From NCBI GenBank assembly GCA_037951105.1, contig JBAMJV010003311.1, positions 25,001 to 89,000 of the forward strand: a DNA stretch of 64,000 nucleotides, written 5' to 3'. The position numbers were made by a program, and so were the translations under genes. Every line of letters begins with the position of its first letter. Within the stretch, counting starts at the first letter, position 1. This DNA is from Echinarachnius parma. Lineage: Eukaryota; Echinodermata; Echinoidea; Clypeasteroida; Echinarachniidae. Shown here piece after piece: positions 9,501 through 19,622 of the stretch. The notes below the pieces were generated by a model that did not search any database, was not told the origin of the DNA, and was given only the letters and a program-made list of their open reading frames with translations.

Positions 9501-11421
9501 AATACCTGCGCGCGTTGCGGAATTATCGCGCGAAAAGTAGAGGGGGGGGGGTGGATTCCACCCCCCCCCCCCCCGGCCTGGTTAGGGTTAAGTAGCAGAC
9601 AAGTTAATTTTTAAATGATGTACCTTGTACCTTGAGTTTTTCTCTTCCATAAGGCGAGTGTCTCTTCGATAAGGTGTTATTGAACATTTATGTACCTAGA
9701 TGATGCTAGAGACAAAGATCTCTATATCATACCTGGGCTTTGCGTCCGATGCAGGCGTTGAACCTGCGGAATGGGACGCACTGCTTCTTGTTGGTCACAT
9801 CCTTTAGGTAGCAGACAAGTTCATTTCTCTTTGATGAACCTTGTACCTTGTGTTTGTGTCTTCCATAAGGTCTTATTTTACATTTATGTACCTAGATGAT
9901 GCTAGAGACAAAGATCTATATCATACCTGGGCTTTGCGTCCGATGCAGGCGTTGAACCTGCGGAAAGGTACGCACTGCTTCTTGTTGGTCACATCCTTGA
10001 GGAAGCGGACAGCCTTGCGAACGTGCATGTGCTTGATGGCTTGGGCAGTCTCCCTTGTGTTCTGAATGGAATGAACAGAAAATGTTTTCTTTACCCGAAT
10101 CAAAGCAATACACACGGTTCCATCAGATTCTAAACAGTACTAGTCATATTTTGCCTACATCCACAATTTACTTCATAATTTGATGATCAATAATTGTGAA
10201 AAACATTAATTTGTCAAGAACTGTACCCAAATACACTACTTGTTTCTCCTTAATTGGGCAGGCTGTAGCAAAGTATATTTTTACCCCTCTAACAGGTGTA
10301 CCCGATTATGTGGTGAAGGTTTCCCTATAATAGGAAACAAAAATGTATGGTCAAATCCTACCCGTTTAACAGACCTGTGGTACCCCCTTCAAATGTTACC
10401 TCAAAAAGCAGAGGCATGCATATTCCAAAAATGTAATTTGTGTGAATTCATATTTTCAGTAAGATGCAGCTCGTTTCAAATTATAGCTCTGTGTAAACAG
10501 TTTTTTCAATCTCAAAAGAAACAACTTCAATGTACTTCATTTCAGTTTCTTTACAACATAAGAACAAAAATGTTATAGAAAATGAGGTGGATAGTTACCT
10601 TGAAGTGAACACGCAGGTATGAGCCCCTGGCCTTGCAGGCTGTAATAATAAATACAAATAATGAACATTAGAAGCTAGAACAAACTTTAACATGAATCAT
10701 TTACAATGTATTAGTTTAGCCTCTGAAGAAGATTCTGCTTGGATCGAAAACTGGCAACTATGTGCAGTTATCAAAGCTGTAACACACCCTTTTCTTGAAT
10801 AAAGTATTTGTAAGGTAATGTATACTTACAGGGGTGTAAGCAATATAACAAATGTTGCATTGACATATTTTATCTGTCATGTACTGTACTCAATGTAAGA
10901 ATAACACATAAATACATTTTCTTTGTTTAAAAAATCAAAATCTTGAGTCTAATCAGAGGTCTAATCACATGTTGCTGTAGGTGACAATTTAGTTCTTTTT
11001 GCTCAACATTATGTAAAAGTTCAAGGGGTCTTTGTATTAGTACTACTTTGTATATAATGTAACATTTGAATTTATCAATGATAATACTAGAAATTCACTC
11101 TATTTCCCTTGTGGCCTAGTCCGGCAACTAGTCAATTGAAGATTCTCAGATTTGATTGGCCCTAAAGTAAACCTGAATCTAGCAGCACCAAACAAAGAAA
11201 AACATGCAAGTCTCTTATATTCTTTTTTGCAAAATTTGGATTAAGTAAGTTTTGGTGGCCTGAAGCTAAATTTTAGTGGACCAAGGACAGCATACAAGTG
11301 AGCCCTGCCAAAACCTGAAGGTTGTTTGTATGAAATCCCCATCTTCTCGTATTATTATTAAATGCATCAACCAATACTCACATTTTGCAGCGTTCTCCGG
11401 TTCTTGGGAGTAGCGCGTCAT
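6398..11421 (-). CDS. RPL17: 60S ribosomal protein L17 (uL22), six coding exons
   Basis: Encodes the large-subunit protein uL22, which lines the peptide exit tunnel of cytoplasmic ribosomes. Coding exons in transcript order are 11421-11382, 10639-10599, 10061-9927, 8514-8416, 7323-7227 and 6537-6398. All introns are GT-AG and phases match (40+41+135+99+97+140 = 552 nt, 183 residues plus stop), close to the 184 residues of the human protein. Recognisable uL22 blocks are [18 protein letters not shown] (about 27-44), [16 protein letters not shown] (about 48-63), [20 protein letters not shown] (about 78-97), [20 protein letters not shown] (about 123-142) and a Lys/Glu-rich tail ending MMARE. The ATG at 11421 is chosen because the peptide starts [10 protein letters not shown], like other L17 proteins. 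No stop or frameshift is seen, so this is a functional gene. Its introns carry partial copies of exons 3, 4 and 6, listed separately. Confidence 0.96.
6640..7000 (-). repeat. Degenerate tandem copies of RPL17 exon 6 edge and intron
   Basis: Exon-like blocks at about 6640-6680, 6800-6856 and 6962-7000 each carry a derivative of the tcatgctctgtcaggatcag region of exon 6. They are followed by the same purine-rich intron (gagaaaaggaga...) and a taatatttctcc block. The 6800-6856 copy still reads [15 protein letters not shown] on the minus strand, recognisable against [16 protein letters not shown], and then a stop. Period is roughly 150-170 bp. Confidence 0.8.
7015..7191. mobile_element. pogo/Tigger-like MITE copy 2 (RPL17 intron 5)
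   Basis: TACAGTAGAACCTTGTTATG at the left and GAGGTTTCCCTGTA at the right. The same internal order (cacagttccaggttcgaagt, gatatctggtataacgaggt) as 4821-5011 and 55775-55951. Confidence 0.75.
7227..7323 (-). CDS. RPL17: RPL17 coding exon 5
   Basis: A 97-nt exon encoding [15 protein letters not shown] through RAHGRIN (residues 106-137) plus one base of Pro138. The acceptor is actgccag and the donor gtaagt. The [13 protein letters not shown] stretch is near-invariant in L17. Confidence 0.95.
8416..8514 (-). CDS. RPL17: RPL17 coding exon 4
   Basis: A 99-nt, 33-codon exon encoding [10 protein letters not shown] to NAEYK (residues 73-105), with donor gtttgt. The acceptor ctgcag is duplicated 45 nt upstream, giving two possible in-frame 3' splice sites. 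Confidence 0.94.
8508..8597 (-). repeat. 45-bp tandem duplication over the RPL17 exon 4 splice acceptor
   Basis: Units 8508-8552 and 8553-8597 differ at only a few bases. Each holds the branch/pyrimidine region, a ctgcag acceptor and the first bases of exon 4. The distal acceptor (exon edge 8559) is exactly 45 nt from the proximal one (8514). The intervening 15 codons are open ([15 protein letters not shown]). Confidence 0.9.
8747..8815 (-). pseudogene. Tandem partial copy of RPL17 exon 3 (copy A, degraded)
   Basis: Resembles copy B and exon 3 over the KDVTNKKQ to CIGR stretch, but has a one-base insertion and substitutions that break the frame, and no donor. It is cut off at 8816 by the TTAA-flanked element 8820-9587; unit homology resumes at 9592 (gtagcagacaag). 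Confidence 0.8.
8820..9587. mobile_element. piggyBac-type MITE (TTAA target site, CCCTAACC ends), 768 bp
   Basis: TTAA occurs directly at both borders (8816-8819, 9588-9591). The ends are inverted: CCCTAACCAGGCCGGG and CCCGGCCTGGTTAGGG. Each end also has a subterminal G-run, GTGGATTCCAC, C-run block. The TTAA duplication and CCC-starting ends are typical of piggyBac elements. No transposase is encoded. It sits inside copy A of RPL17 exon 3. Confidence 0.85.
9735..9806 (-). pseudogene. Tandem partial copy of RPL17 exon 3 (copy B, open frame, donor kept)
   Basis: Read on the minus strand, this copy encodes [18 protein letters not shown] and runs on to GRKAQ, followed by the same gtatga donor as the real exon 3. 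It differs at only a few bases. The homology also continues into intron sequence on the donor side. It lacks the exon's 5' part (NTRETAQ to RKA) and I see no clear acceptor, so it is probably a non-spliced relic. The duplicated unit is about 190-215 bp. Confidence 0.85.
9927..10061 (-). CDS. RPL17: RPL17 coding exon 3
   Basis: A 135-nt, 45-codon exon from NTRETAQ to GRKAQ (residues 28-72) between acceptor ccattcag and donor gtatga. Its 3' part and donor are copied at least twice at lower coordinates (9735-9806 and 8747-8815). Confidence 0.95.
10599..10639 (-). CDS. RPL17: RPL17 coding exon 2
   Basis: A 41-nt exon between acceptor attacag and donor gtaact, encoding [13 protein letters not shown] (residues 15-27) after completing Ser14. 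It matches the conserved CKxRGSxLRVHFK block of L17. Confidence 0.94.
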
Positions 11422-11435
11422 CTTGTACGATTAGC
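11382..11435 (-). CDS. RPL17: RPL17 exon with start codon (CDS 11382-11421)
   Basis: The minus-strand acceptor tttcag precedes 14 nt of 5'UTR and the ATG at 11421-11419. The exon encodes residues 1-13 plus one base of Ser14 and ends at a gtgagt donor. The acceptor shows that at least one noncoding 5' exon lies at higher coordinates. I could not place it with confidence; one possible gtgagt-like donor lies near 11510. Confidence 0.93.
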
Positions 11436-11689
11436 CTGAAATAAAGAACAAAGTTGTTTTTATCAATTATTAAAGTTATCTTTCAATTTTCACCAGTAGG
11501 GGCGGGGCACTCACTCGCTACTGATCATCAGCAAAAACAAGGATATCCTTGTAAACGCATCAGCAAAAGTGAGGATCTTCCTCGTTTTTAGGGATGTTTT
11601 TTTCTTGTATGCCCTACAGGTTCAAGGTATTGAGAGTACTAAAAACAGACTGCTCATAATCAAATACCTCTAGTTCACCGTCATCTTTT

Positions 11690-12012
11690 GGGTGTTGCAG
11701 CGAAAAAAAATATATTTTTATTTCGGGGGCTCCTTTTCGGGGGCTACTTTTCAAACTTTCAGGGGCTACTTTTGTCATCTCTGGGGCTACAAATTTCCGG
11801 GCTCTTTTTTAGAATTTCAGGGGTTACTATTAAGCTCTAATGCTGTAAGTGATCATCTGATAAGCATTTGATCACGATTCAAACAGAAAATCAAAACAAA
11901 AATCCTCAAAAAAAATTTCGGGGGCTACTTTTTTTTCTTTCGGGGGCTCTTTTGGGCATTTTGGGGGCTAATTCGCCCGCCGCCCCCATGTATTTTTTTC
12001 GCTGGGGTGTTG
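11690..12012. mobile_element. hAT-type MITE with 8-bp target-site duplication
   Basis: The element 11698-12004 has inverted ends CAGCGAAAAAAAATA and TATTTTTTTCGCTG and is flanked by identical 8-mers GGGTGTTG (11690-11697 and 12005-12012). An 8-bp duplication with CAG-starting ends is the hAT hallmark. The interior has repeated CGGGGGCTMCTTTT motifs. A related fragment lies at 19898-20075. Confidence 0.85.
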
Positions 12013-15000
12013 TCAAGTCTCCCACCAGAAAAAAAACAGCGTTAAGTAAAAATATGTGTTGGAGTACATGTATAGGACGATCGCGACCTGGCCACTGCGA
12101 TCAGCGATGAAATGGTAACTGATTCATTTAGGAATTTTTCTTGGTTCTTCTATATGAGGACACCCCCAAAAATGTCAGACTATCTACATTTGTGGATGAG
12201 CACCTTTCCTAAAAGGGCATATGTCACCAGCTGTCCTCGCCTATACCGTTCGTGCATATTATAGATCTATGTACAGAATCGCATTGCGCGAGTGCTTATT
12301 TTTTCGCGCGGCATGGCATGCAGTGTACATTGATTGCGCCAGGCCCAGGGGTGTTCGCGAATTCACTTTGACACAATTGTTAATGGTTACGACCGATGCT
12401 ACCAGTATTAAATAGAACAATTACCACGTAGTTTGTCATGTGTAACATACAGTGTATTTTACACATGACAGAACAGGTATGGCATATGTGTAGGTTTGAA
12501 AATTGCAAAGAACATGTTTTAGCTTTTTTAAACCGGCACCACGCTTGCGTAAAATTTGTGTTTGCGCGTCATGTGATAAATCCATTAGAAACTGCACGCC
12601 ACTGTCCGGTGTTTTGAGGAGAAATGATCGATGCGTAGATTGCCCGCGCGGTACAAGTAGGCATCGGCATTCGGCGTTACATGGCGCGCGCGCGTAGACC
12701 ATATTTTTGTACACGTAGTTTGCGCGATATTTGACTGTGGGCAATGCAACTTCGCTATTGCAAGGGTGGAGGGATATACTATTTTTCCTAATGTAATGCG
12801 GTCTAACAGCTGACTGAACCACGTAGTATGCATGTGAAGTATACACAAGAGGTACTAGTAAAAATCATAGATCCGGTTCGTGTTTTGAATCAAGAAACTC
12901 GATCAATTTCGACATCGGTAAGTCCTTTTTTGCCGCATTTTCGCAGTGAACTTTGCTGAAATATCGAATTTTAGAGCAATCAGAAGTATTCCGCAGTTTG
13001 GAAAATTGTATTTTTGGAAGATTCAGGTGTTTTTACGATATAATCTCGGAAGTTTTTTCTGCCTCAAGCAGTCTCACACATTCGTTTTATCGCACAAACC
13101 GAGTGTGGTGGGGCCACGATTTGGTGAATTTAGCCCTCGTTCGCCGCTGCGATACGCCGCCGCGTGTGCTGCATGCGCTATGCCACGCGATCGGGTAGCG
13201 ACAGCGCGGTGGGCTCTGGCGGTGGGGCGCGCACGCGAAATGTAAGCTCACAGCACAGCGCGCCATAAAACGAATGGCGAAAATGGTGTCACAACAAATG
13301 GATTAAATACCATATTTTGGGCAAATATCAGTTGTTTTTTTTATTTCAAAGGGCATAATGATTTATATTAGGTAAGTCCCAACCCATTGAATGCCATTTG
13401 CATTATTTTCGTGCAATTTTAATTTTCATTTGGTTATGCCTAGTACAAGTACATTTGTGAAATGATGCCAACATCGCACAAGAAATGTTGCACTGACATG
13501 GTCAACAATCACAATGGGGACAATGTCAATGAAATGAGGGGTGCCGGTTATAAAAACATAAAACACTGCGATCTCGTAAAGCAAAAAATAATGCACGCAT
13601 TCGACGACGATGTCTTAAAATATGAATGAGGTATAAATCGCAAATATGATCATCGCATCGCCATCGGAATCTGCTCTATTTTCTCAGCTGCTCAATGTGC
13701 GAGCAAAGTTTAAGGATATTTGGATGAATTCTTAGTCTGAAATTGTCAGAAATATATTGGGGTACCAATATTTAGCCATTTGTAGGTCACCCAAAATTGA
13801 TCATTCATAATTATAGTTTACATCATCAATTTCATCGAGACAGATCACATTCACACATCACCGACACCGAGTTTAGTTTCAAACTAGTTTCAGTGATCAG
13901 TCATCACTCATAGTCATAATTCATATTCATAATCACTGCAACTTGTCATCATTGCAAGTACTGTACTCTGTAGGCTTTGAATTCATCTTTCTGCAATTGC
14001 TTACACCATTACACTACATACTGGAAGTCTAAAACCGAGGTAGAAAAAAAGTCAATACAGTCATGACGGTCACACACATAATCACACTGCTGCACCGTCT
14101 CGACTCCAAATTGGTACCATACAATTTATTCAGTTAGTGGGACAACAATAATTCATGCGAGAGCAATTTCATCACGATCCCCAACATGACGATAATAATG
14201 CTTTATCAAGTTAAGCCATTAACATATTTGAAGAAAATAATCAATAAATATTATGAATTAAACTTTGTATTTATATATCAGTGTAATTCTGAACAGTGAT
14301 TGGCATTAGAAAGTGTGAATTGGGAAGGATTTGTAGACGCTGGTTAACACAGTTTCGTACCTACTTTGGACACGCAATAAAAGAGATCGCATGATGAACT
14401 AAGCAATACATTTTACATACACAACAGCTACAGGCACCCATTATATATGGTGTCCTATTAGCACACAGAGAAGAAGAAATAAACTGATATTATTTTGTAT
14501 GTGGATGTATAATTATAATGTATGTGCCACCCAAATTGACCCCTTTCCACAGACTGACAGAGTGCTTTACGCATGGTTATAATTTTTATTCCCGGAGGAA
14601 TGTGTCTATTATCGAATTAAATAAAATAAAAAATAATAATATTGAATATTTATATTGCGCAATATCCACCTAATAAGGTGCTCAAAGCACTTATTATTAT
14701 CCCTGGTCATTTGGTACGAACAGTTTGGATGACGATATTCAACAAAATGTGATAAAAGAACGATATAAAAAAGCACACATTGTATTGTAATGGGGAGGGG
14801 TTTGAGGGATTTGGTCACGGCAATAGCTACGGGGGGCACGCCCCCCCCCCCCCCCCCCTCCCTCGGAATCAGCCCGATCCCGAGCTGTTCACTGATGCAC
14901 AGACCCCACAGAGCATGCTTAGCCTAGATAAAGAAGAGGTTATTTTTTGGCGATTAATTTTTTTATAAGAAACTTAGACATGGAGGGCCACATAAATACT

Positions 15001-15484
15001 GTTTTGGAAATATGTAAAAAAAAAATTTACATTTTGAAAATTATTAACAGGAACAAAATGGGGTACTAACACGAAATCACTTTTGATAATTTATCGAGCC
15101 CTCATTAGATCTTTGATTGATTCAGTGCCATGCTTACGATTCGGCATCACAAAGTATATTTTTAAAATGCTTTGAACTCGATACAACAGGTGCCCTTTCA
15201 GGCACGTCGATATAGACACTGCAAGCAGAGACATGTGAAATGCCTTTGGATTTACGTAGGAAATTATTTTGTTCTCGTTATAGAAGGTAAAGATAAAGCA
15301 AACTAGAGACCATCCTTTGAATAAGGTTATACAGAATTGGCACAATGACAATTTTGAAAGTATTACTCAAACTTTATTGTTATAGATTATTGGATTTGGT
15401 TACAGATAAAAATGTCATACAAAAACGTATATCTTTGCTAAATTATCCGTGGCTCACTATACGATGCCAAATATTTGTATGGAT
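12013..15484. other. Intergenic DNA between RPL17 and HOMER, no gene seen
   Basis: Contains CpG-containing patches (about 12280-12330, 12540-12700 and 13140-13270) unlike the AT-rich surroundings. These could hold promoter or first-exon sequence for RPL17 (minus strand), but I cannot identify a start site. A poly-C run lies at 14841-14858. No ORF shows codon structure or homology I recognise. Confidence 0.5.
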
Positions 15485-16181
15485 TTAAAGGTTGGCTGAC
15501 AAGAAAACTACCTAAAAATTGTGTTTTACTGTATCTAAGATAGATTTTCATGAAGATTACTAATAAAAACATATTTTCCGCGTCGGAAACCCAGTAAAAT
15601 ACAAAAATCAACTTTTAAATTCACTTTAGTAATCCCCGTAAAAAAAATTGAGTCCGGGCGAAGAAAAATGACGTCATCTTTGTGACGTCACATGCAGGCA
15701 ATCGCAGTATAGCTCGATCATAGACGTACACGCTGAGTGCAATACTCACGTTGACAGAGAGATATTATTTTGATTTTGTTCAATATTTGCAAACATTTGT
15801 TAAAGTTTATATCATGGACGATCTACACTCAGATGTGTTGCTGCAAGCTGCTATAATTCATTTCTTAGGAATTTTCAGTTAAGCCTCAAGCAAGTTTTAC
15901 TAGCAAGTAGGCTCTGCATGTAAACCATGCACGTTCCTCCGTGTTGCGGTCTGCTTGTGATGTCATGATCCGGGTTGCACGTGCGCACATTCCCGCCCCG
16001 CTATAAATAACTTTTTTGCAGCATGGAACGCCGATGCGAAAACAAGCAAAAAAGTTGCATGAAATTTACCTTTTTTGCCCAACTTAGGATTTCTTTTTAC
16101 AAAAGAGTGTGGTATATCAATATAGGCACATATTTAAAGCTATAAACCTGAATCAAAGCCGGGATTTCACTATACCTTTAA
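15485..16181. other. Candidate TTAA-flanked element with promoter-like motifs
   Basis: TTAA at both borders, followed by AGGT at the left and preceded by ACCT at the right, suggesting another TTAA-target element; terminal repeats are otherwise weak. The interior contains two TGACGTCA sites, a CACGTG E-box, a CCCGCCCCGC stretch and TATAAATA. Confidence 0.4.
16002..16009 (+). promoter_or_regulatory. TATA box next to GC box, E-box and paired CREs (orphan promoter candidate)
   Basis: TATAAATA at 16002-16009 follows a cccgccccgc GC box, a CACGTG at 15978-15983, and two TGACGTCA palindromes at 15669-15676 and 15683-15690. The arrangement looks like a Pol II core promoter, but no convincing ORF lies downstream on the plus strand. 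Confidence 0.4.
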
Positions 16182-16735
16182 AAGAAAGTATTGATAAAAA
16201 ATAATATTTGTAGTATGAAATTTGAAACATGAAATTGTCTAGTGAATTATATTTACAGATGGTTCAAAAAATCACTTTGGTGCTTTTTGGAAAAAAACAT
16301 CTGCCAGCTTTTATGTTCCGAGACTTTATGAATATTTTTTTAAAGAGACCACAAAACTTAAGTTCATCATATAAAGCTGCATCAGCTATTATATTGTGTA
16401 TTATATACCGTAGTGTAAGTTTGGTTATGTTAAAATAGTAAAAATGTTATGTATTCTAAGTAAGAGCCCACTTAATGGGCGCTTTATTTGAATGTTATAA
16501 ATTGTTTTGATTTTTGGTTGCATTATTGCATTATCTGGAGCCCAAAATACAGATTGCACCACCTCATCTTCGAGAATCTGAGGGGTCTATAGGGCTCGGC
16601 TTGCACACATACCCCCCGGTATGTCACCGAGCTGAGAAGTCTGCACGATGGTAACTGTGCCATATAATGCACGGTTAGGTCGATTTGAGTGATGGACAGG
16701 CATCATCTGTATAGTAGGAACTCCATTAAAGGGAT

Positions 16736-17287
16736 AGTTGAGTTCTGGTAAGGAGAGTACAATGTTGGTGAAACTGAATTTTAGTAACGAAAACCTGCAT
16801 CATTACATTACAAACTAATAGTTATAACTAGAAAGGAACACAAAATTACAAATGACGTAGTAAAGATCATGTTATCTTCAAAAAGAGCCGTTAAAACGTA
16901 AGAGGGCGCTCTCTAAACACTCATCGATTTCAACCATTTTGAATAAAATATTGTGCATGTGATGCTTTGCTGAAATAGTGATTAGATAGAGAAATAACCA
17001 ACAACTATTTAAATACCTATTTTGTAACTTTTTGAAAAGAGGAAGCATTTTAAAAAAAATTTTAACGGCTGGTTCAAAATTCTCTAATAAACCCGGGGCC
17101 CCGGGTTTATTACAAATTGTTATATTTATGGATATTTCAGCCGTCTCTGAACCGATTTTGATCAAACAAAGATGATTTTATTATTTAAATATTATGCTCT
17201 TTCAAATTTTACACTCAGTTATTCATTACCTCACAAAAAAATAAGTAGTCTAGCGCCCTCTCTACCAAAACTCAACTATCCCTTTAA
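16736..17287 (-). mobile_element. MITE family A copy 4 (reverse orientation)
   Basis: TTAA at 16736-16739 and 17284-17287. Very similar to the neighbouring copy 17307-17870. The 28-nt perfect central palindrome is at 17085-17112 (left arm TAATAAACCCGGGG). A 95-codon open frame inside is a by-product of the repeat. Confidence 0.92.
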
Positions 17288-17306
17288 AATGATTGATTAT
17301 AAATAA

Positions 17307-17870
17307 TTAAAGGGATAGTTGAGTTCTGGTAAGGAGAGTACAGTTTTAGTGAAACTGAATTTTAGTAACCAAAACCTGCATCATTACATTACAAACTAAT
17401 AGTTATAACTAGAAAGGAACACAAAATTACAAATGACGTAGTAAAGATCATGTTATCATTCAAAAAGAGCCGTTAAAACGTAAGAGGGCGCTCTCTAAAC
17501 ACTCATCGATTTCAACCATTTTGAATAAAATATTGTGCATGTGATGCTTTGTTGAAATAGTGATTAGATAGAGAAATAACCAACAACTATTTAAATACCT
17601 ATTTTGTAACTTTTTTGAAAAGAGGAAGCATTTTTTTGAATTTTTAACGGCTGGTTCAAAATTCTCTAATAAACCCGGGGCCCCGGGTTTATTACAAATT
17701 GTTATATTTATGGATATTTCAGCCGTTTCTGAACCGATTTTGATCAAACAAAGATGATTTTATTGTTTAAATATTATGCTCTTTCAAATTTTACACTCAG
17801 TTTTTCATTACCTCACAAACCAATTAAGTAGTCTATCGCCCTCTCTACCAAAACTCAACTTTCCCTTTAA
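17307..17870 (-). mobile_element. MITE family A copy 5 (reverse orientation)
   Basis: TTAA at both ends. Nearly identical to copy 4, 20 bp away in the same orientation. Central 28-nt perfect palindrome at 17667-17694. The pair looks like a recent tandem duplication or repeated insertion. Confidence 0.92.
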
Positions 17871-17922
17871 GTATTATGGCGTACATATTCATTTTGAATG
17901 AACGCCAACATTATACAAAACA

Positions 17923-17969
17923 TCAACAACCACCACAACAACTCCAACAACAACAACAACAACAACAAC
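17923..17969. repeat. (CAA)n microsatellite
   Basis: Repeated caacaa units with a few interruptions. Confidence 0.85.
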
Positions 17970-18379
17970 TAATACTTTGTATTTTCTTCGAAGAGTCGAA
18001 CACCAACTCAGTATTTCTAAAACCGCACCAAACTTGGTAGCCCTTGGTAGTCACTTATACAATCTATATAGAAAAACGAATTTGAACTTTACAAAATACA
18101 GCTGCGGTGGCAAAATCAGCGAAATTGAATGCACACAAAATGAATACGTGTGGCCAACTTATGAAATTTACCGACAAATCCTATATTAAAAAAAATAAAC
18201 GTCCGTATATTTTCGAAAATGTGTAGATATTATATAAATACTTGTATTCCAATTGGATATTCATAGTCAGCTGTTTCTAACTGGGTTTATAAACCGATTC
18301 TGATCAAATAAGGTTTGTTTTATCCTTAAAATCCGAATATATAAATATATTCAAATATTCAAATATAAAAAAAAAATCC

Positions 18380-19250
18380 AAATATTCCGAAGGTTCGTTA
18401 GTCCGAAAATAAAATAGGGTTCGTTAATCCGAAAATGAAATCGGGTTTGTTATAATACTATATTTCAGATTGGCGTAGCCACGGGAAGGAAGGAAGTCAA
18501 TACCCCCCCCCCCCCCCCCCCTACTCCCCACCCTATACGACCTGCATAAACTACTAAATTATACCCATTGTTTGCCCTTAACCTTACTACGCCACTTTAC
18601 AACTATACGTCTATGTAATACAGATCCTGTATCAAGCAACCCCTTCCCTCCGTGGCTACGCCAATTCGAAAATACAGTTTGTTTGTATTTTGTTGAATCA
18701 AGCCCCCCCCCCCCTCCTCTTACCCCGTGGCTACGCCAATCTAAAATTCATTTTTGTTTTTGTTTATTTAATTTAGAGCCTGCATTAAGCATGCCCCTCC
18801 CCCTTCCCTCCCTTGGCCAGACCAATCAAACATTTAAGTTTGTTTTTTCTTTTTATTTGATTAAGCAAGCCCCCCCCCCCCCTCCCCCATCCTCTTTCCC
18901 ACATGGCTACGCTAATCTGAAATTATATTTCTGTTTTCTCTTAATTTAATACAGAGCCCGAATTCATTTTCGGATTAACGAACCCGATTTCATTTTAGGA
19001 ATAGCGAACCTTCGGAATAACGAACCTTCGGAATAACGAACCTTCGGAATAACGAACCCAATTTCATTTTAGGAATAGCGAACTTTCGGAATAACGAACC
19101 CTCGGAATAACGAACCTTCGGAATAACGAACCTTCTGAATAATGCAACAAATGTTCGGATTAACGAACCCTATTTCATTTTCGGATTAACAAATCCTCAG
19201 GTATACGAAATTTGCGTGTTCGGAATAACGAACCTTCGGAATAACGAACC
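18380..19250. repeat. Foldback array of TTCGGAATAACGAACC units around a GGCTACGCCAAT tandem repeat
   Basis: The left arm (about 18388-18452) holds gaaggttcgttagtccg and gggttcgttaatccg. The right arm (about 18958-19250) holds their inverted form as about ten ttcggaataacgaacc units. Between them, ctggcta/gtggctacgccaat plus poly-C units recur about every 110 bp (18476, 18652, 18728, 18904). C runs of 13-19 nt are included. Confidence 0.75.
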
Positions 19251-19474
19251 GCACCCTTAATAACGTATGTTTTATACCCGTTTTATGTATGCAATTTATT
19301 GATTTTTGTGATAAATAAATAAAAGCACACTATTGCAACTGCTTCATCAAAGATACCATAGAAGAGTGAGTAACCAGTGACGCGCGCACCGTACCGGCCG
19401 CGTACACATAGAAATACATACAGTTGTGATTGTATACATCGCAATATAAATGTAAATTATCTGTGTGCTAACTT

Positions 19475-19622
19475 CAATTTAGAGTCGATTAGATCAGAGA
19501 GTCAAGCGCAGACAAAACTCGTCGGATCAACTTTTATTTTATCGTGATAACTGGACTTGGAAAGAACTAGCAGTCTAATATCAACAATTCTCACATAGGA
19601 AAGAATATTCGCCAACAATGGG
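19475..19622 (+). CDS. HOMER: HOMER first coding exon (5'UTR and ATGGG; CDS 19618-19622)
   Basis: ATG at 19618-19620 is followed by GG and the donor gtaagt (19623 onward). Joined to the exon at 39334 this reads M-G-E-Q-P-I-F, the invariant Homer N-terminus. Only five coding bases lie here, as in vertebrate Homer genes. The upstream 140 nt is 5'UTR; its upper edge is uncertain because atttag at about 19476-19481 could be a splice acceptor. Confidence 0.85.

Noticed and set aside
6538-11381. C/D box snoRNAs in RPL17 introns, as in vertebrates
   Set aside because: I looked for TGATGA and CTGA boxes on the minus strand; the few TGATGA matches lacked a CTGA at suitable distance with terminal stems.
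12436-12846. 136-codon minus-strand ORF upstream of RPL17
   Set aside because: The longest frame by length, but lacks codon bias or known motifs and sits in a CpG-containing patch where stops are rarer; kept as intergenic.
16878-17747. Two nearly identical 95-codon minus-strand ORFs (16878-17165, 17460-17747)
   Set aside because: They lie inside the duplicated MITE A copies, span the central palindrome and have no domain; their conservation reflects recent duplication of the element.
18572-18949. 125-codon proline-rich ORF
   Set aside because: Arises from tandem poly-C repeat units, not a protein gene.
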